Below are positions 15,817-23,481 of a stretch of 49,488 nucleotides of DNA, piece by piece; positions within the stretch are counted from its first letter, which is position 1; the number at the start of each line of letters is the position of its first letter. Source of the DNA: a virus; the IMG/VR virus record IMGVR_UViG_3300020051_001011, positions 1 through 49,488 of that record; one strand, 5' to 3'. The position numbers and the translations under genes were made by a program. The notes beneath the pieces were generated by a model. The model was given only the letters and a program-made list of their open reading frames with translations, was not told where the DNA came from and made no database searches.

Positions 15817-16653
15817 ATGGCAACGTATGACAGCTATAAACAGCTAAAAACAGACCAAATACCAGATAATTTTGTTAATTCGAATCAATTAGCAAATGGT
15901 GCAGGTGTTAGATATAACACTGTTTGGATATATAATAGTAGAATGATGCAATGTCACCAGTGTGCAAGCGCTGGAGGATGTTGTTGTCAATATTGCGGCG
16001 CATGCTGTTTATTTACTGTGCCATCAAAAGTATGTAGAGTTACTTTTGAAATTTGGTCAGGTGGGGGCGGCGGAGCAGGTCACACCTGTTGTAACTGCTG
16101 TTCGTTCTCAATTGGTGGCGCTGGAGGCAACTACGCCATTAGAACGATATCAACAAGCCCTGGATGTACATATACCGTGTGTGCTGGAGGAACTTGGCCT
16201 TGTAATAAATCGCATACTTGTAGTGCAGGTATGGGATGTCGTTCATACGTAAATGGACACAATCTAAGTAACTTCTGTGTTACTGGTGGTTGTGGCGGAT
16301 GGATGTGTAATGGTGATGCTTGGGGACCAAGACATCATACACAGGGGTGTGCTAACTGTAATATTTGCGGAATGTTTGGCTCTGATTTTGGAATGATGGG
16401 TACTGTCGGAATGAAACCAGGTCACGGCGGGTGTCACTGTTGGAGGGTTATGCAATGGACAGGACAAGCTCCGATTATTGGATTATCAGGAGCAAGTGGC
16501 GCATCTGAATCTTGGTGTACTTGTGGTTGTTACGCAGCACCTCCAGGAACAGGTGGAACGAGTGGCCTAAGCTCATATTGTGGTAATAACGCAAAATGTT
16601 GTGCAGGCGGCCAGGGCGGCGGCTCAGGAATAGTAAGAATTACATATGCTTAA
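15817..16653 (+). CDS. Cysteine/glycine-rich adhesin-like tail protein, paralogue 3
   Basis: 278 residues with about 32 Cys, the most of the three. The architecture is as in the two preceding paralogues, with IPDNFVNSNQLANG near the start, a denser first cluster (GGCCCQYCGACC) and an additional Cys after it. The loop at residues ~165-190 (GDAWGPRHHT, CANCNICG) matches paralogue 1 better than paralogue 2, while other segments match paralogue 2 better, so segments appear shuffled. Ribosome site AAGGA lies just upstream. It is the last gene of the adhesin run before a late-type promoter and the chaperone-like gene. Confidence 0.75.
   Translation: MATYDSYKQLKTDQIPDNFVNSNQLANGAGVRYNTVWIYNSRMMQCHQCASAGGCCCQYCGACCLFTVPSKVCRVTFEIWSGGGGGAGHTCCNCCSFSIGGAGGNYAIRTISTSPGCTYTVCAGGTWPCNKSHTCSAGMGCRSYVNGHNLSNFCVTGGCGGWMCNGDAWGPRHHTQGCANCNICGMFGSDFGMMGTVGMKPGHGGCHCWRVMQWTGQAPIIGLSGASGASESWCTCGCYAAPPGTGGTSGLSSYCGNNAKCCAGGQGGGSGIVRITYA
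16048..16117 (+). repeat. 70-bp near-identical block, copy 3 of 3
   Basis: Identical to the copy at 15194-15263; encodes the same Gly-rich and CCNCC segment. Confidence 0.8.
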
Positions 16654-16660
16654 AGATAAA

Positions 16661-16668
16661 CATAAATA
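16661..16668 (+). promoter_or_regulatory. T4-type late promoter octamer
   Basis: CATAAATA lies 23 nt before the ATG at 16692, with an AAGGAG ribosome site (16679-16684) between them. Confidence 0.6.
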
Positions 16669-16691
16669 TAACTATGTTAAGGAGTTAAAAA

Positions 16692-17402
16692 ATGCCAGAA
16701 GAAAATGAAGTAGTAATCTCAGAAGTTGAAATGTGTGAAACAACTTTCACTTATAAAATCCCTGACGATTTTAGAGAAAACACATTTGAAAAAGGTTATA
16801 CTGATACATTCACTTATCGCGGCCCGCGTTACCTGACATTTGAAATTGACAAAGATACAGGTAAAGAAAGCGGATGGTGTTTGGTATATCCTGCAGAACT
16901 CGAGAGGCCTACTCCTCTTAATGTTGAAAGAGTTTGCATCGATTGTTCACTTGAAGAAAACGGTCTACTATGTGAAATAGCTAATGATCAGGGAGATTCG
17001 ACGCAAGTTGAGTTTAGAGCAAACCGTACTTGGGTTCCGTACTTCACAAGCCCGGAAGGATATCTAAATATTGAAAAACCAACAGAATATGAACCTCGTG
17101 ACGTATATGATGAATTTAACATTACATACGACTTTGATACTAAAGAGTTCCATGTTCCAGTACATGATTGGGCTACAGACATTAAAATAGATATGACATG
17201 GGACGACATTAAAAAAGTACGTAACAAAGCACTTGCAGATACTGATGGTGCGTTTTCAGACGATATGCCTGAAGAATTAAAAAATAGATGGAAAACATAC
17301 AGACAGTTGTTAAGAGACTTGCCAACTGCATTAGCAGAGTTCCCTCCGTATATTGCAGCACAAATGTTCCCTACAATGCCTGTGGATGATCCTGAAGTAT
17401 AA
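16692..17402 (+). CDS. Protein with tail-fibre assembly chaperone-like C-terminus (236 aa)
   Basis: The C-terminal third (residues ~165-225) has the layout of the phage tail assembly chaperone family (Phage_tail_APC type): a helix with K-V-R-N-K-A-L-x-x-T-D, an acidic linker, then RWKTYRQLLRDLP and a Pro-rich end. The first ~160 residues are acidic and beta-rich with no family that I recognise. Such chaperones usually sit directly after the fibre or adhesin gene they help fold, and this gene directly follows the three adhesin paralogues, which supports the assignment. It has its own late-type promoter and is closed by a terminator. Confidence 0.65.
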   Translation: MPEENEVVISEVEMCETTFTYKIPDDFRENTFEKGYTDTFTYRGPRYLTFEIDKDTGKESGWCLVYPAELERPTPLNVERVCIDCSLEENGLLCEIANDQGDSTQVEFRANRTWVPYFTSPEGYLNIEKPTEYEPRDVYDEFNITYDFDTKEFHVPVHDWATDIKIDMTWDDIKKVRNKALADTDGAFSDDMPEELKNRWKTYRQLLRDLPTALAEFPPYIAAQMFPTMPVDDPEV

Positions 17403-17413
17403 TCTTATACTGC

Positions 17414-17421
17414 TATAAATA
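17414..17421 (+). promoter_or_regulatory. Perfect late-promoter octamer abutting the terminator
   Basis: TATAAATA, an exact T4 late consensus, ends on the first base of the terminator hairpin. A transcript starting about six bases downstream would begin inside the 5' arm of the stem and so would not form the whole hairpin. May serve the gene at 17503; activity is inferred. Confidence 0.4.
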
Positions 17422-17447
17422 AAAGGAGGGCTCCGCTCTCCTTTTTT
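17421..17447 (+). terminator. Rho-independent terminator after the tail-fibre operon
   Basis: AAAAGGAG pairs with CTCCTTTT across a nine-base loop, followed by a T run. It separates the adhesin/chaperone genes from the tailoring cassette. Confidence 0.85.
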
Positions 17448-17469
17448 AACGAATGTACATCCTATATTC

Positions 17470-17477
17470 CATAAATA
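17470..17477 (+). promoter_or_regulatory. T4-type late promoter octamer
   Basis: CATAAATA lies 25 nt before the ATG at 17503, downstream of the terminator, and is the likely promoter of the first tailoring operon. Confidence 0.55.
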
Positions 17478-17502
17478 CTCAATAAGTAGAGTTGGATAGT
17501 AC

Positions 17503-18201
17503 ATGAAAAAATATTTTATAGACGAAATAGAAACGTTTGCAGTTAATGAAGATTTAAAAGTAAATGTTGAAACATTTGGTCCAAATGAAACTAAAGTTGT
17601 TACTGTAGATAACTTTTATAAAAATCCAGACCAAGTTAGAGATTTAGCATTAAGAATTCCGCCGTCTATAAATGAAAGAATTCGCACAAGGTTACCTGGT
17701 CCCAGGATAAATGCATTTTACTTAATGGATCATATGGGACCTATATTTGACAATATACTACAAACAGTATATCCAGAACAACATTTTCAATTTCCTCCTA
17801 ATCATATTAACGATGTGTTTCGTGATTCTACATTTATTGTTAATATTATGCATACCAAATTTTTAGAGCCGCGCCCGCCGCACATAGATTGCCCATATCC
17901 TACAGCATTTGCAGCAATGGTATTTTTAAATACTCCGGAAGAATGTAAAGGTGGAACAGGATTTTATTCATTTGATGGGCAAACAGGCGGAACTGAATTT
18001 GGCTTATATAAAGCTGATAACGGGAAACCTACCGACATATATGTAAATGGTGATATGGGTGATTGGAAAATGCATCACATGACAGAAATGAAATATAATC
18101 GAATGGTTATATATCAAGCAAACATTTATCATGCAGCATACATAACTGATGACATGTATAATGACGATGTTTATAGATTAAATCAAATGTTTTTTATATA
18201 G
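17503..18201 (+). CDS. DUF6445-like putative Fe(II)/2-oxoglutarate oxygenase (232 aa)
   Basis: The fold and motif layout match the DUF6445 group of 2OG-Fe(II) dioxygenase-like proteins, which often accompany flavin-dependent halogenases in bacteria. The putative iron ligands are H127 and D129 (PPHIDCP) and H210 (NIYHAAY), and R225 (YRLNQMF) could bind 2-oxoglutarate. Between them is a VFLNTPEECKGGTGFYSF segment typical of these enzymes. It starts 100 bp after the chaperone-like gene, beyond a terminator and a late-type promoter, so it begins a new operon with the SGNH-like, oxygenase and FkbM genes. The substrate is unknown. Confidence 0.75.
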   Translation: MKKYFIDEIETFAVNEDLKVNVETFGPNETKVVTVDNFYKNPDQVRDLALRIPPSINERIRTRLPGPRINAFYLMDHMGPIFDNILQTVYPEQHFQFPPNHINDVFRDSTFIVNIMHTKFLEPRPPHIDCPYPTAFAAMVFLNTPEECKGGTGFYSFDGQTGGTEFGLYKADNGKPTDIYVNGDMGDWKMHHMTEMKYNRMVIYQANIYHAAYITDDMYNDDVYRLNQMFFI

Positions 18202-18209
18202 GTCAGTGT

Positions 18210-19115
18210 ATGACTCGATTATTCACATTTGGATGTAGTTTCACTAAGTACAATTGGCCTACTTGGGCAGACTTTATTAATATAGGATGGGATCAATATT
18301 ATAATTGGGGACATCCGGGTATAGGCAATCGTGCAATTGCTGAAAGAATAGCTGAAGCACATGCATTATATAAATTTACTAAAGATGATCTTGTTATTGT
18401 ACAATGGTCGAGTTATGTGCGTCACGATTATGCACGGCCTGATATTCCGTCAGCTGATTGTACAATGTGGAAAACTCGTGGTAACATATTTTCTTCCTGG
18501 AATTCAAAAGTGTTTGATAAAAAATGGATCAATACCTTCTGGAACGAACCTGCCTACTATATACATACATTGAATAATGTTATTTTAGTACAAGAACTAT
18601 TAAAAGGTATCGGTTGCTATTGGTTTATGACAGCATCAACTGATTTACAAGATTATCGATTAAAAGTAGGGCATTTAGACGAAAATTCTGATACAGATAA
18701 TAGTATAAGTCTATGGGATATGGATCCTACATTAACTCCTTATAAAGAACGAATTTGGGAAGATAACAACGAACATTGGTTTCCTCCTATCTTAACAGAA
18801 AAATGGAACAGCCCTGATTTAAATTGGCAGTTTGACATAGACAAACAAGATTTGTCTGCATTAGATTATTTTAAAACATCTGACACTACGTATACTGAAC
18901 CGCATCTAACATCATTACAGTATCATAATTACTTAAAAAATAACGGGATATACGAATTATTTAATATAGATGAAAAGTATATAAACAATAATGAAAGTAT
19001 AGCATTATATGTAGAAGATTTAAAAGAAGAAGCAGGAACTGATATGCAATGTTTTTTTAATCTACTAACTGCAAATGATGTAATCGGTGTTAACAATTTA
19101 TTAAGAGGACGATAA
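18210..19115 (+). CDS. SGNH/GDSL hydrolase-like protein (301 aa)
   Basis: The N-terminal FTFGCSFT motif places a Ser (S10) where the block I nucleophile of SGNH hydrolases sits. A block II-like Gly/Asn segment follows (GHPGIGNRAIAERI, ~residues 33-46) and a DLVIVQWSS segment around residues 60-68 fits the third strand. The C-terminal ~100 residues do not resemble standard lipases. Members of this type recur in marine phages, with unknown substrate; esterase or acyl-transfer activity on a glycan is possible. It lies 8 bp after the DUF6445-like gene and 5 bp before the next oxygenase-like gene, so the three are co-transcribed. Confidence 0.65.
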   Translation: MTRLFTFGCSFTKYNWPTWADFINIGWDQYYNWGHPGIGNRAIAERIAEAHALYKFTKDDLVIVQWSSYVRHDYARPDIPSADCTMWKTRGNIFSSWNSKVFDKKWINTFWNEPAYYIHTLNNVILVQELLKGIGCYWFMTASTDLQDYRLKVGHLDENSDTDNSISLWDMDPTLTPYKERIWEDNNEHWFPPILTEKWNSPDLNWQFDIDKQDLSALDYFKTSDTTYTEPHLTSLQYHNYLKNNGIYELFNIDEKYINNNESIALYVEDLKEEAGTDMQCFFNLLTANDVIGVNNLLRGR

Positions 19116-19120
19116 TTTAC

Positions 19121-19720
19121 ATGGCAGAACCAGCACAAATATTTTCATCATTATTGTTTAGGTCTTTTTTTACTATCGAAAATAATACTCGAGATGCTAT
19201 AATTAACAAATTAAAAAGCAAAAAAGATATTTCATTAATGGAAAATGCACCATTAGGAAATTATACTGATTTTTATAACGATAACAATATAATAGACGAT
19301 CCTCTATTAAAAGATGTAAAAGATTTTATTTTAACTGAAGTGAATTCTGTCAATAACTTTGCTGGATTTTTAGAACCAATTAACTATCTAAATTCTTGGT
19401 TTAGTATTATAGAAAAGTACGGATATCACGAAGCACATACGCATCCTGATTGTTTGTGGAGTGCCGTATATTATCTACAAGCAGAACATACTGATGCACC
19501 TATATGTTTTTTAAATAAAAATATTATCGATACAGGTTGGGGCATGGGAGTTAAATCTATTAAAACTGAGTTTAATTCTAATCAAGTTAGTGTACAACCA
19601 GAAACAGGAATGCTATTAATATTTCCAAGTTATCTTTTGCATAAAGTTGATCAACAAAAAACTGATAATGAACGAATAATGATAGCAATGAATTTTAGCA
19701 ATAAACATCAAGGAGAATAA
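19121..19720 (+). CDS. Putative 2OG-Fe(II) oxygenase (199 aa)
   Basis: The layout matches the PF13759-type putative 2OG-Fe(II) oxygenases common in marine phages. H106 and H108 (HEAHTHPD) and H174 (YLLHKVD) are candidate iron ligands, and R185 (NERIMIAMNF) a candidate 2-oxoglutarate ligand. The core beta-strands SAVYYL and GMLLIFPSYL flank them. The family usually has HxD or HxH as the first pair; here it is HxH followed by PD. An AGGA ribosome site precedes the ATG. It is the third gene of the operon beginning at 17503. Substrate not predictable. Confidence 0.7.
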   Translation: MAEPAQIFSSLLFRSFFTIENNTRDAIINKLKSKKDISLMENAPLGNYTDFYNDNNIIDDPLLKDVKDFILTEVNSVNNFAGFLEPINYLNSWFSIIEKYGYHEAHTHPDCLWSAVYYLQAEHTDAPICFLNKNIIDTGWGMGVKSIKTEFNSNQVSVQPETGMLLIFPSYLLHKVDQQKTDNERIMIAMNFSNKHQGE

Positions 19721-19721
19721 A

Positions 19722-20369
19722 ATGGGACCAGAAGGCAGCAATTTAAAAATATCAGAAAATGGTCAAGATTTTTTTGCACTTGATCGTAGTGCATATACAG
19801 AAAATGGTTTTTTTGTAGATATCGGAGCATCAGATGGTATTACAGCAAGTAATACATTTATCTTAGAAAAATTTTACAAATGGAGAGGTATTTGTGTAGA
19901 TCCAAATCCTGCATTTCAGCAAAGCCTAATGAACTGTAGAGATAACTTTGTTAGTACATTGTGCGTATACAACGAGACTGGTAAAATATTACCTTTTAAG
20001 TTTTGTGTAGATGAAAACCAATTTTACGGATGGAATTTTAGATCAGGATTAGAAAAGCATCTTGGCACTATTGATACAGATATTGATAAAAGTTTTATGA
20101 CTATTAATGTATTGTCTATTACTTTAAATGATTTATTAGCGTTATATCAAGCCCCTACAGACATAAACTATATTAGTATTGACACCGAAGGCAGCGAATA
20201 CGAAATATTAAAAACATTTGATTTTAAAAAATATAATGTAAAATGTTTTACAATTGAACACGAATTTACCAGTAATCGTCAATTGATTCACGATTTAATG
20301 ATTAAAAACGGATACAACCTTTTTACAGATTTTAATACTGAAAACGAAGACTGGTATTTTAAAAGTTAG
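19722..20369 (+). CDS. FkbM-family SAM-dependent methyltransferase (215 aa)
   Basis: The SAM-binding motif I is visible as FFVDIGASDG at residues ~29-38, followed by the acidic ribose-binding CVDPNP. The FkbM-specific segment LNDLLALYQAP followed by ISIDTEGSEYEILK is present at residues ~135-165. FkbM enzymes methylate sugar or polyketide hydroxyls, so an O-methylation of a glycan or small product is likely, inferred from family. The start follows the preceding stop by 1 bp with a GGAG ribosome site. Its last 11 bases overlap the convergent halogenase gene, so no terminator separates them. Confidence 0.85.
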   Translation: MGPEGSNLKISENGQDFFALDRSAYTENGFFVDIGASDGITASNTFILEKFYKWRGICVDPNPAFQQSLMNCRDNFVSTLCVYNETGKILPFKFCVDENQFYGWNFRSGLEKHLGTIDTDIDKSFMTINVLSITLNDLLALYQAPTDINYISIDTEGSEYEILKTFDFKKYNVKCFTIEHEFTSNRQLIHDLMIKNGYNLFTDFNTENEDWYFKS

Positions 20370-21840
20370 GCCAAGTACGCATAGTCCGTAATACTTCTAA
20401 CATTGTTTTATGCGGTATAGTAGTATACGGTGCGTTTGCGTTTTCAGTAATAGTATGCTCTGCTTCTAACTGTTTGTCATACGGCACTCGCATTTTATAT
20501 TCATGTGCAATATTATTAATGTCGAATAACCCTAAACCGTGCATTATTAAAATATAGTGGAAATGACTAAACAATATTTTGTCAGTAACTTTAGAAAAAT
20601 CTTTTTCAGAAGGAAGTGTGTTTTTCCATTTACTAAGATTTGAAGTCAGTGAATCTGGTAATTCAGTTTCTGATACAGCTTTCCAAAAATCTGTATCAGT
20701 TCGATTTCCTAAATAATGTAAAATAACAAAATCTCTTATATTTGTTAATATGTCATTGCAATCTGCATTATAATCTTTTATGCTGGTATCGTTGTAATTT
20801 ATAAGATGTTCAGTTAACAAAAATGCTTGTTGTATTGAGGTTCCGATAGAGCTTGCTTCTAACGGTTCTACAAAACTTGCACTAAGTCCGATTGCAACAC
20901 AATTTTTAATCCATGTATCTTTCAATGCTCCTGGATCAAAATTTATGTGTTTACTAATTTCTATTTCTCGACCAAAATATTTGTTAACTTCGGCATGTGC
21001 TTCGTCTGCTGTGATAAAGTCACTATCAAATATATAACCGTTTCCGTATCGTCCCCACACTGGCAATCTAAACATCCACCCAGCATCCATTCCTTGTGCA
21101 AGTGTCCACAAAGGTATTTCTTCATCTTTTTCAAATTCAATTGGAAAAACTATTGCAGATTTCATTTTTAAGTATTTAGAATATGACTCCCATTCACACC
21201 CTAACTCGTTCATTAATACTCGGCGAAACCCAGTACAATCAATAAAAAAATCTGATTCGTATAATTGTTGTTTGCCTTCTAAACTAACAATTCCATTTTC
21301 GTTTGAATTAACATTAATAATTTCGTCGTCAATGATGTTTATATTATAATCATTACTTAAATTTTCTAAGAATGTATTAAGTTTATTTGTATTAAAATGA
21401 TATTGTTGTACTTGAGTAGATTCTTGTCCTAAGAACCATACATTTGCTCTACTGTGCCAAGCAAGCGGACTTGCTAACTCTTTTGGACTTTTATTTTGAC
21501 TAATTTGATGTCCGTACATATAAGGATAGCCATTGTGAGTAATATTAAATCCATCACCGATACTTTGTAAGTAATCTTCGCCGCCCCAATTTTTAAACAT
21601 AATTCCTGACTTAAAGGTAGCATCTGTTTCTTGTATAAGAGTACGTGCGTTAATATTCATAAATTCCATAAACTCAGACCAGTGTTCTGTTGATCCTTCA
21701 CCGACACCGATTATACCGATATCAGATGATCGTATAACTGTTACATTAATTTCTGGAAATGACTTCTTTAGTATGAGTGCAGATACTAATCCAGCTGTAC
21801 CGCCTCCGAGTACTGTTATACTGTTTATATGTTTATTCAT
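20359..21840 (-). CDS. Flavin-dependent (tryptophan-type) halogenase 1 (493 aa)
   Basis: It belongs to the FAD-dependent tryptophan halogenase family, like the viral halogenase VirX1 of a marine cyanophage. The FAD motif GGGTAG is at residues 12-17. K77 (DATFKSGI) sits where the catalytic lysine of PrnA/RebH is, and E328 (VEPLEAS) corresponds to the catalytic Glu near the halide site. The diagnostic WxWxIP motif is altered to WMFRLP (255-260). An EGSTEHW segment replaces the usual GEGT sequence. It is expected to use FADH2, oxygen and halide to form hypohalous acid; no flavin reductase is seen in the window. It is a lone gene facing the FkbM gene, with a late-type promoter 5 nt before its ATG. 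Confidence 0.88.
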   Translation of the reverse strand: MNKHINSITVLGGGTAGLVSALILKKSFPEINVTVIRSSDIGIIGVGEGSTEHWSEFMEFMNINARTLIQETDATFKSGIMFKNWGGEDYLQSIGDGFNITHNGYPYMYGHQISQNKSPKELASPLAWHSRANVWFLGQESTQVQQYHFNTNKLNTFLENLSNDYNINIIDDEIINVNSNENGIVSLEGKQQLYESDFFIDCTGFRRVLMNELGCEWESYSKYLKMKSAIVFPIEFEKDEEIPLWTLAQGMDAGWMFRLPVWGRYGNGYIFDSDFITADEAHAEVNKYFGREIEISKHINFDPGALKDTWIKNCVAIGLSASFVEPLEASSIGTSIQQAFLLTEHLINYNDTSIKDYNADCNDILTNIRDFVILHYLGNRTDTDFWKAVSETELPDSLTSNLSKWKNTLPSEKDFSKVTDKILFSHFHYILIMHGLGLFDINNIAHEYKMRVPYDKQLEAEHTITENANAPYTTIPHKTMLEVLRTMRTWPNF

Positions 21841-21845
21841 ACTGA

Positions 21846-21853
21846 TATTTATA
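21846..21853 (-). promoter_or_regulatory. Perfect late-promoter octamer directly before halogenase 1
   Basis: Reading the minus strand this is TATAAATA followed by TCAGT and the ATG at 21840. With T4 geometry transcription would start on the A of the start codon. Confidence 0.6.
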
Positions 21854-21888
21854 AGAAGCCATATCTATACAGTGTAAACCCGATACCT

Positions 21889-21896
21889 TATAAATA
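21889..21896 (+). promoter_or_regulatory. Perfect late-promoter octamer upstream of GT9-like gene
   Basis: TATAAATA lies 63 nt before the ATG at 21960, divergent to the late-type promoter of halogenase 1. Confidence 0.5.
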
Positions 21897-21909
21897 ATTT
21901 TGAAAATGC

Positions 21910-21938
21910 TTGCTCTATACATCTAATAGTGTTATAAT
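21910..21938 (+). promoter_or_regulatory. Possible sigma-70 promoter for the GT9-like operon
   Basis: A perfect -10 TATAAT (21933-21938) lies 17 bp after a weak -35 TTGCTC (21910-21915). It would start a transcript about 15 nt before the start codon, ahead of an AAGGAG ribosome site (21949-21954). Confidence 0.45.
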
Positions 21939-21959
21939 GAATAAAATTAAGGAGTTCTA

Positions 21960-22955
21960 ATGTCAAGACCAAAGGCGTATTTTATAAACGGAGGTGCAGG
22001 CCGCGTTATCAGTTCAATTCCTGCATTTGAAAAACTTGCAGAAACTGATGAAGATTTTATTATTGTATGCGAAGGCGGCATGGACTTTTACAAAGGACAT
22101 CCTACACTGCATAATCGTGCATACGATAATTGGCACAAAGGACTGTTTCAAGAACACTTAAAACATCGTGATATTGTAAGCCCAGAACCATATCGTGTTT
22201 GGGAGTATTATAATCAAAAATGTAATCTTGCTCAAGCATTTGACATTGCTATTAACAATAAAGGTGTAAGAGAATTACAAGACCCTAAAATTGTTTTAAA
22301 TCAAATAGAGATGGTATCAGGTTTTAACATTGTACAAGAAGTACGTGCAAAGACTGGTTTTGATAAAGTATTAGTAGTACAGCCGTTTGGTCGCGGAATT
22401 CAAAATATGGGAGAAATGACAATTGATCCTACTGCTCGAAGCATGCATTTAAACAGTGTTATTAATATAGTAAACGATCTTAAAAAAGAATATGCAATTA
22501 TTTTAATGAGCGAATTTCCTGTAGCATTTGAAGAAAAAGATACTGGAAAGTTTCCTGTAGCAATGCCTCAGATTCCAGATCTACGTGTATGGTCGAGTGT
22601 TATAGATTGTTCAGATCACTTTTTAGGAGTAGACAGTGTCGGTCAACATATTGCAAAGAGCTTAGGAAAAACAGCAACGGTGATTACAGGATCTACGTTC
22701 CCTGTCAATATTAGCTACCCTGGTTCGGATACATTTGATATCATTGACATTGGTGAAGGAAAACGTGTATATGATCCTATTCGTCTTACTATGGAAGATG
22801 AAGTTAATAGAGCAAATGATGCTGTAATGGATATGAATAAAGAACAAACACAAGCAGTATTGCATAGTGTAAGAAAACGCTTAGGAAGATCTACAAAATT
22901 TACTGGACAGTATGTTCCTCCTAACGAAGAAGACAATAGTTGCTGCTCAGTATAA
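21960..22955 (+). CDS. GT9 (heptosyltransferase)-like glycosyltransferase (331 aa)
   Basis: The C-terminal half has the segment DHFLGVDSVGQHIAKSLGK (~residues 219-237), which matches the conserved H/G-x-D-S-x-x-x-H-x-A-x-x-L-G motif of GT family 9, the ADP-heptose:LPS heptosyltransferases, followed by a VITGST strand that would contact the nucleotide sugar. The N-terminal Rossmann-like domain begins NGGAGRVISSIPAFEKL, which resembles the G-x-G-D-x-x-x-x-x-P segment of the family without its Asp. The end is short and Cys-containing (DNSCCSV). The link to the ADP-heptose genes on the opposite strand is inferred from context. It heads a + strand operon with its own promoters. Confidence 0.7.
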   Translation: MSRPKAYFINGGAGRVISSIPAFEKLAETDEDFIIVCEGGMDFYKGHPTLHNRAYDNWHKGLFQEHLKHRDIVSPEPYRVWEYYNQKCNLAQAFDIAINNKGVRELQDPKIVLNQIEMVSGFNIVQEVRAKTGFDKVLVVQPFGRGIQNMGEMTIDPTARSMHLNSVINIVNDLKKEYAIILMSEFPVAFEEKDTGKFPVAMPQIPDLRVWSSVIDCSDHFLGVDSVGQHIAKSLGKTATVITGSTFPVNISYPGSDTFDIIDIGEGKRVYDPIRLTMEDEVNRANDAVMDMNKEQTQAVLHSVRKRLGRSTKFTGQYVPPNEEDNSCCSV

Positions 22956-22956
22956 T

Positions 22957-23481
22957 ATGAATTATTTGTCTGAAATATACAGTTCGTTTGCATTAGATTT
23001 GCATTACAATGACTACAGACATATATTAGATTGTTTTTCATTAAATGAAAATAGTCATAGAGACAGCGGCGGATCAACAGTTTATTATAAAGACGAATTT
23101 AAATACCCTTACGAAATTGATACTAATAACAATTATATTAATTTTGTAAAACAGTCATTAACTGTATATCCTTTCCTACAAGATGTAGAGTTTTCTAAGG
23201 CGTGGTGGGTAGATTATCCACTACACTCTTATAACGGATTTCATTCGCACAATCCAGGACCTCAACTAACTTCTGTACTTTTTCTAACAACATCAGAAGT
23301 TGATGATTATAATCCGCATGAAGGATTTTTATATTCTTTAAATAATGGCGATTATAATGAGTATCGTCCAGTTGCTGGAAATCTTCATATATTTGATGGC
23401 ACTGTGTGGCACGGAACATATCCAACATTACAGCCGAGAAAAGTGTTTGTGTGTGATTTTACATATAGGTTAGCAGTATGA
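22957..23481 (+). CDS. Putative 2OG-Fe(II) oxygenase, tandem paralogue A (174 aa)
   Basis: Start chosen at the ATG at 22957, 1 bp after the preceding stop; an upstream in-frame ATG at 22912 lies inside the glycosyltransferase gene and adds residues absent from the paralogue. H96 and H98 (GFHSHNP), H152 (VWHGTYP) and R161 (PRKVFVCDF) form an H-x-H...H...R pattern of 2OG-Fe(II) oxygenases. The neighbouring gene at 23478 is a clear paralogue (shared R/S-GGST-x-x-Y, WW-V/I-DYP, AGN, HG-x-Y and RKVFV segments). The function and substrate are unknown. No strong ribosome site is visible, consistent with translational coupling. Confidence 0.65.
   Translation: MNYLSEIYSSFALDLHYNDYRHILDCFSLNENSHRDSGGSTVYYKDEFKYPYEIDTNNNYINFVKQSLTVYPFLQDVEFSKAWWVDYPLHSYNGFHSHNPGPQLTSVLFLTTSEVDDYNPHEGFLYSLNNGDYNEYRPVAGNLHIFDGTVWHGTYPTLQPRKVFVCDFTYRLAV

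Noticed and set aside
22912-22956. Earlier ATG for oxygenase paralogue A
   Set aside because: It lies inside the glycosyltransferase gene and gives 15 residues with no counterpart in paralogue B; the ATG at 22957 directly follows the stop.
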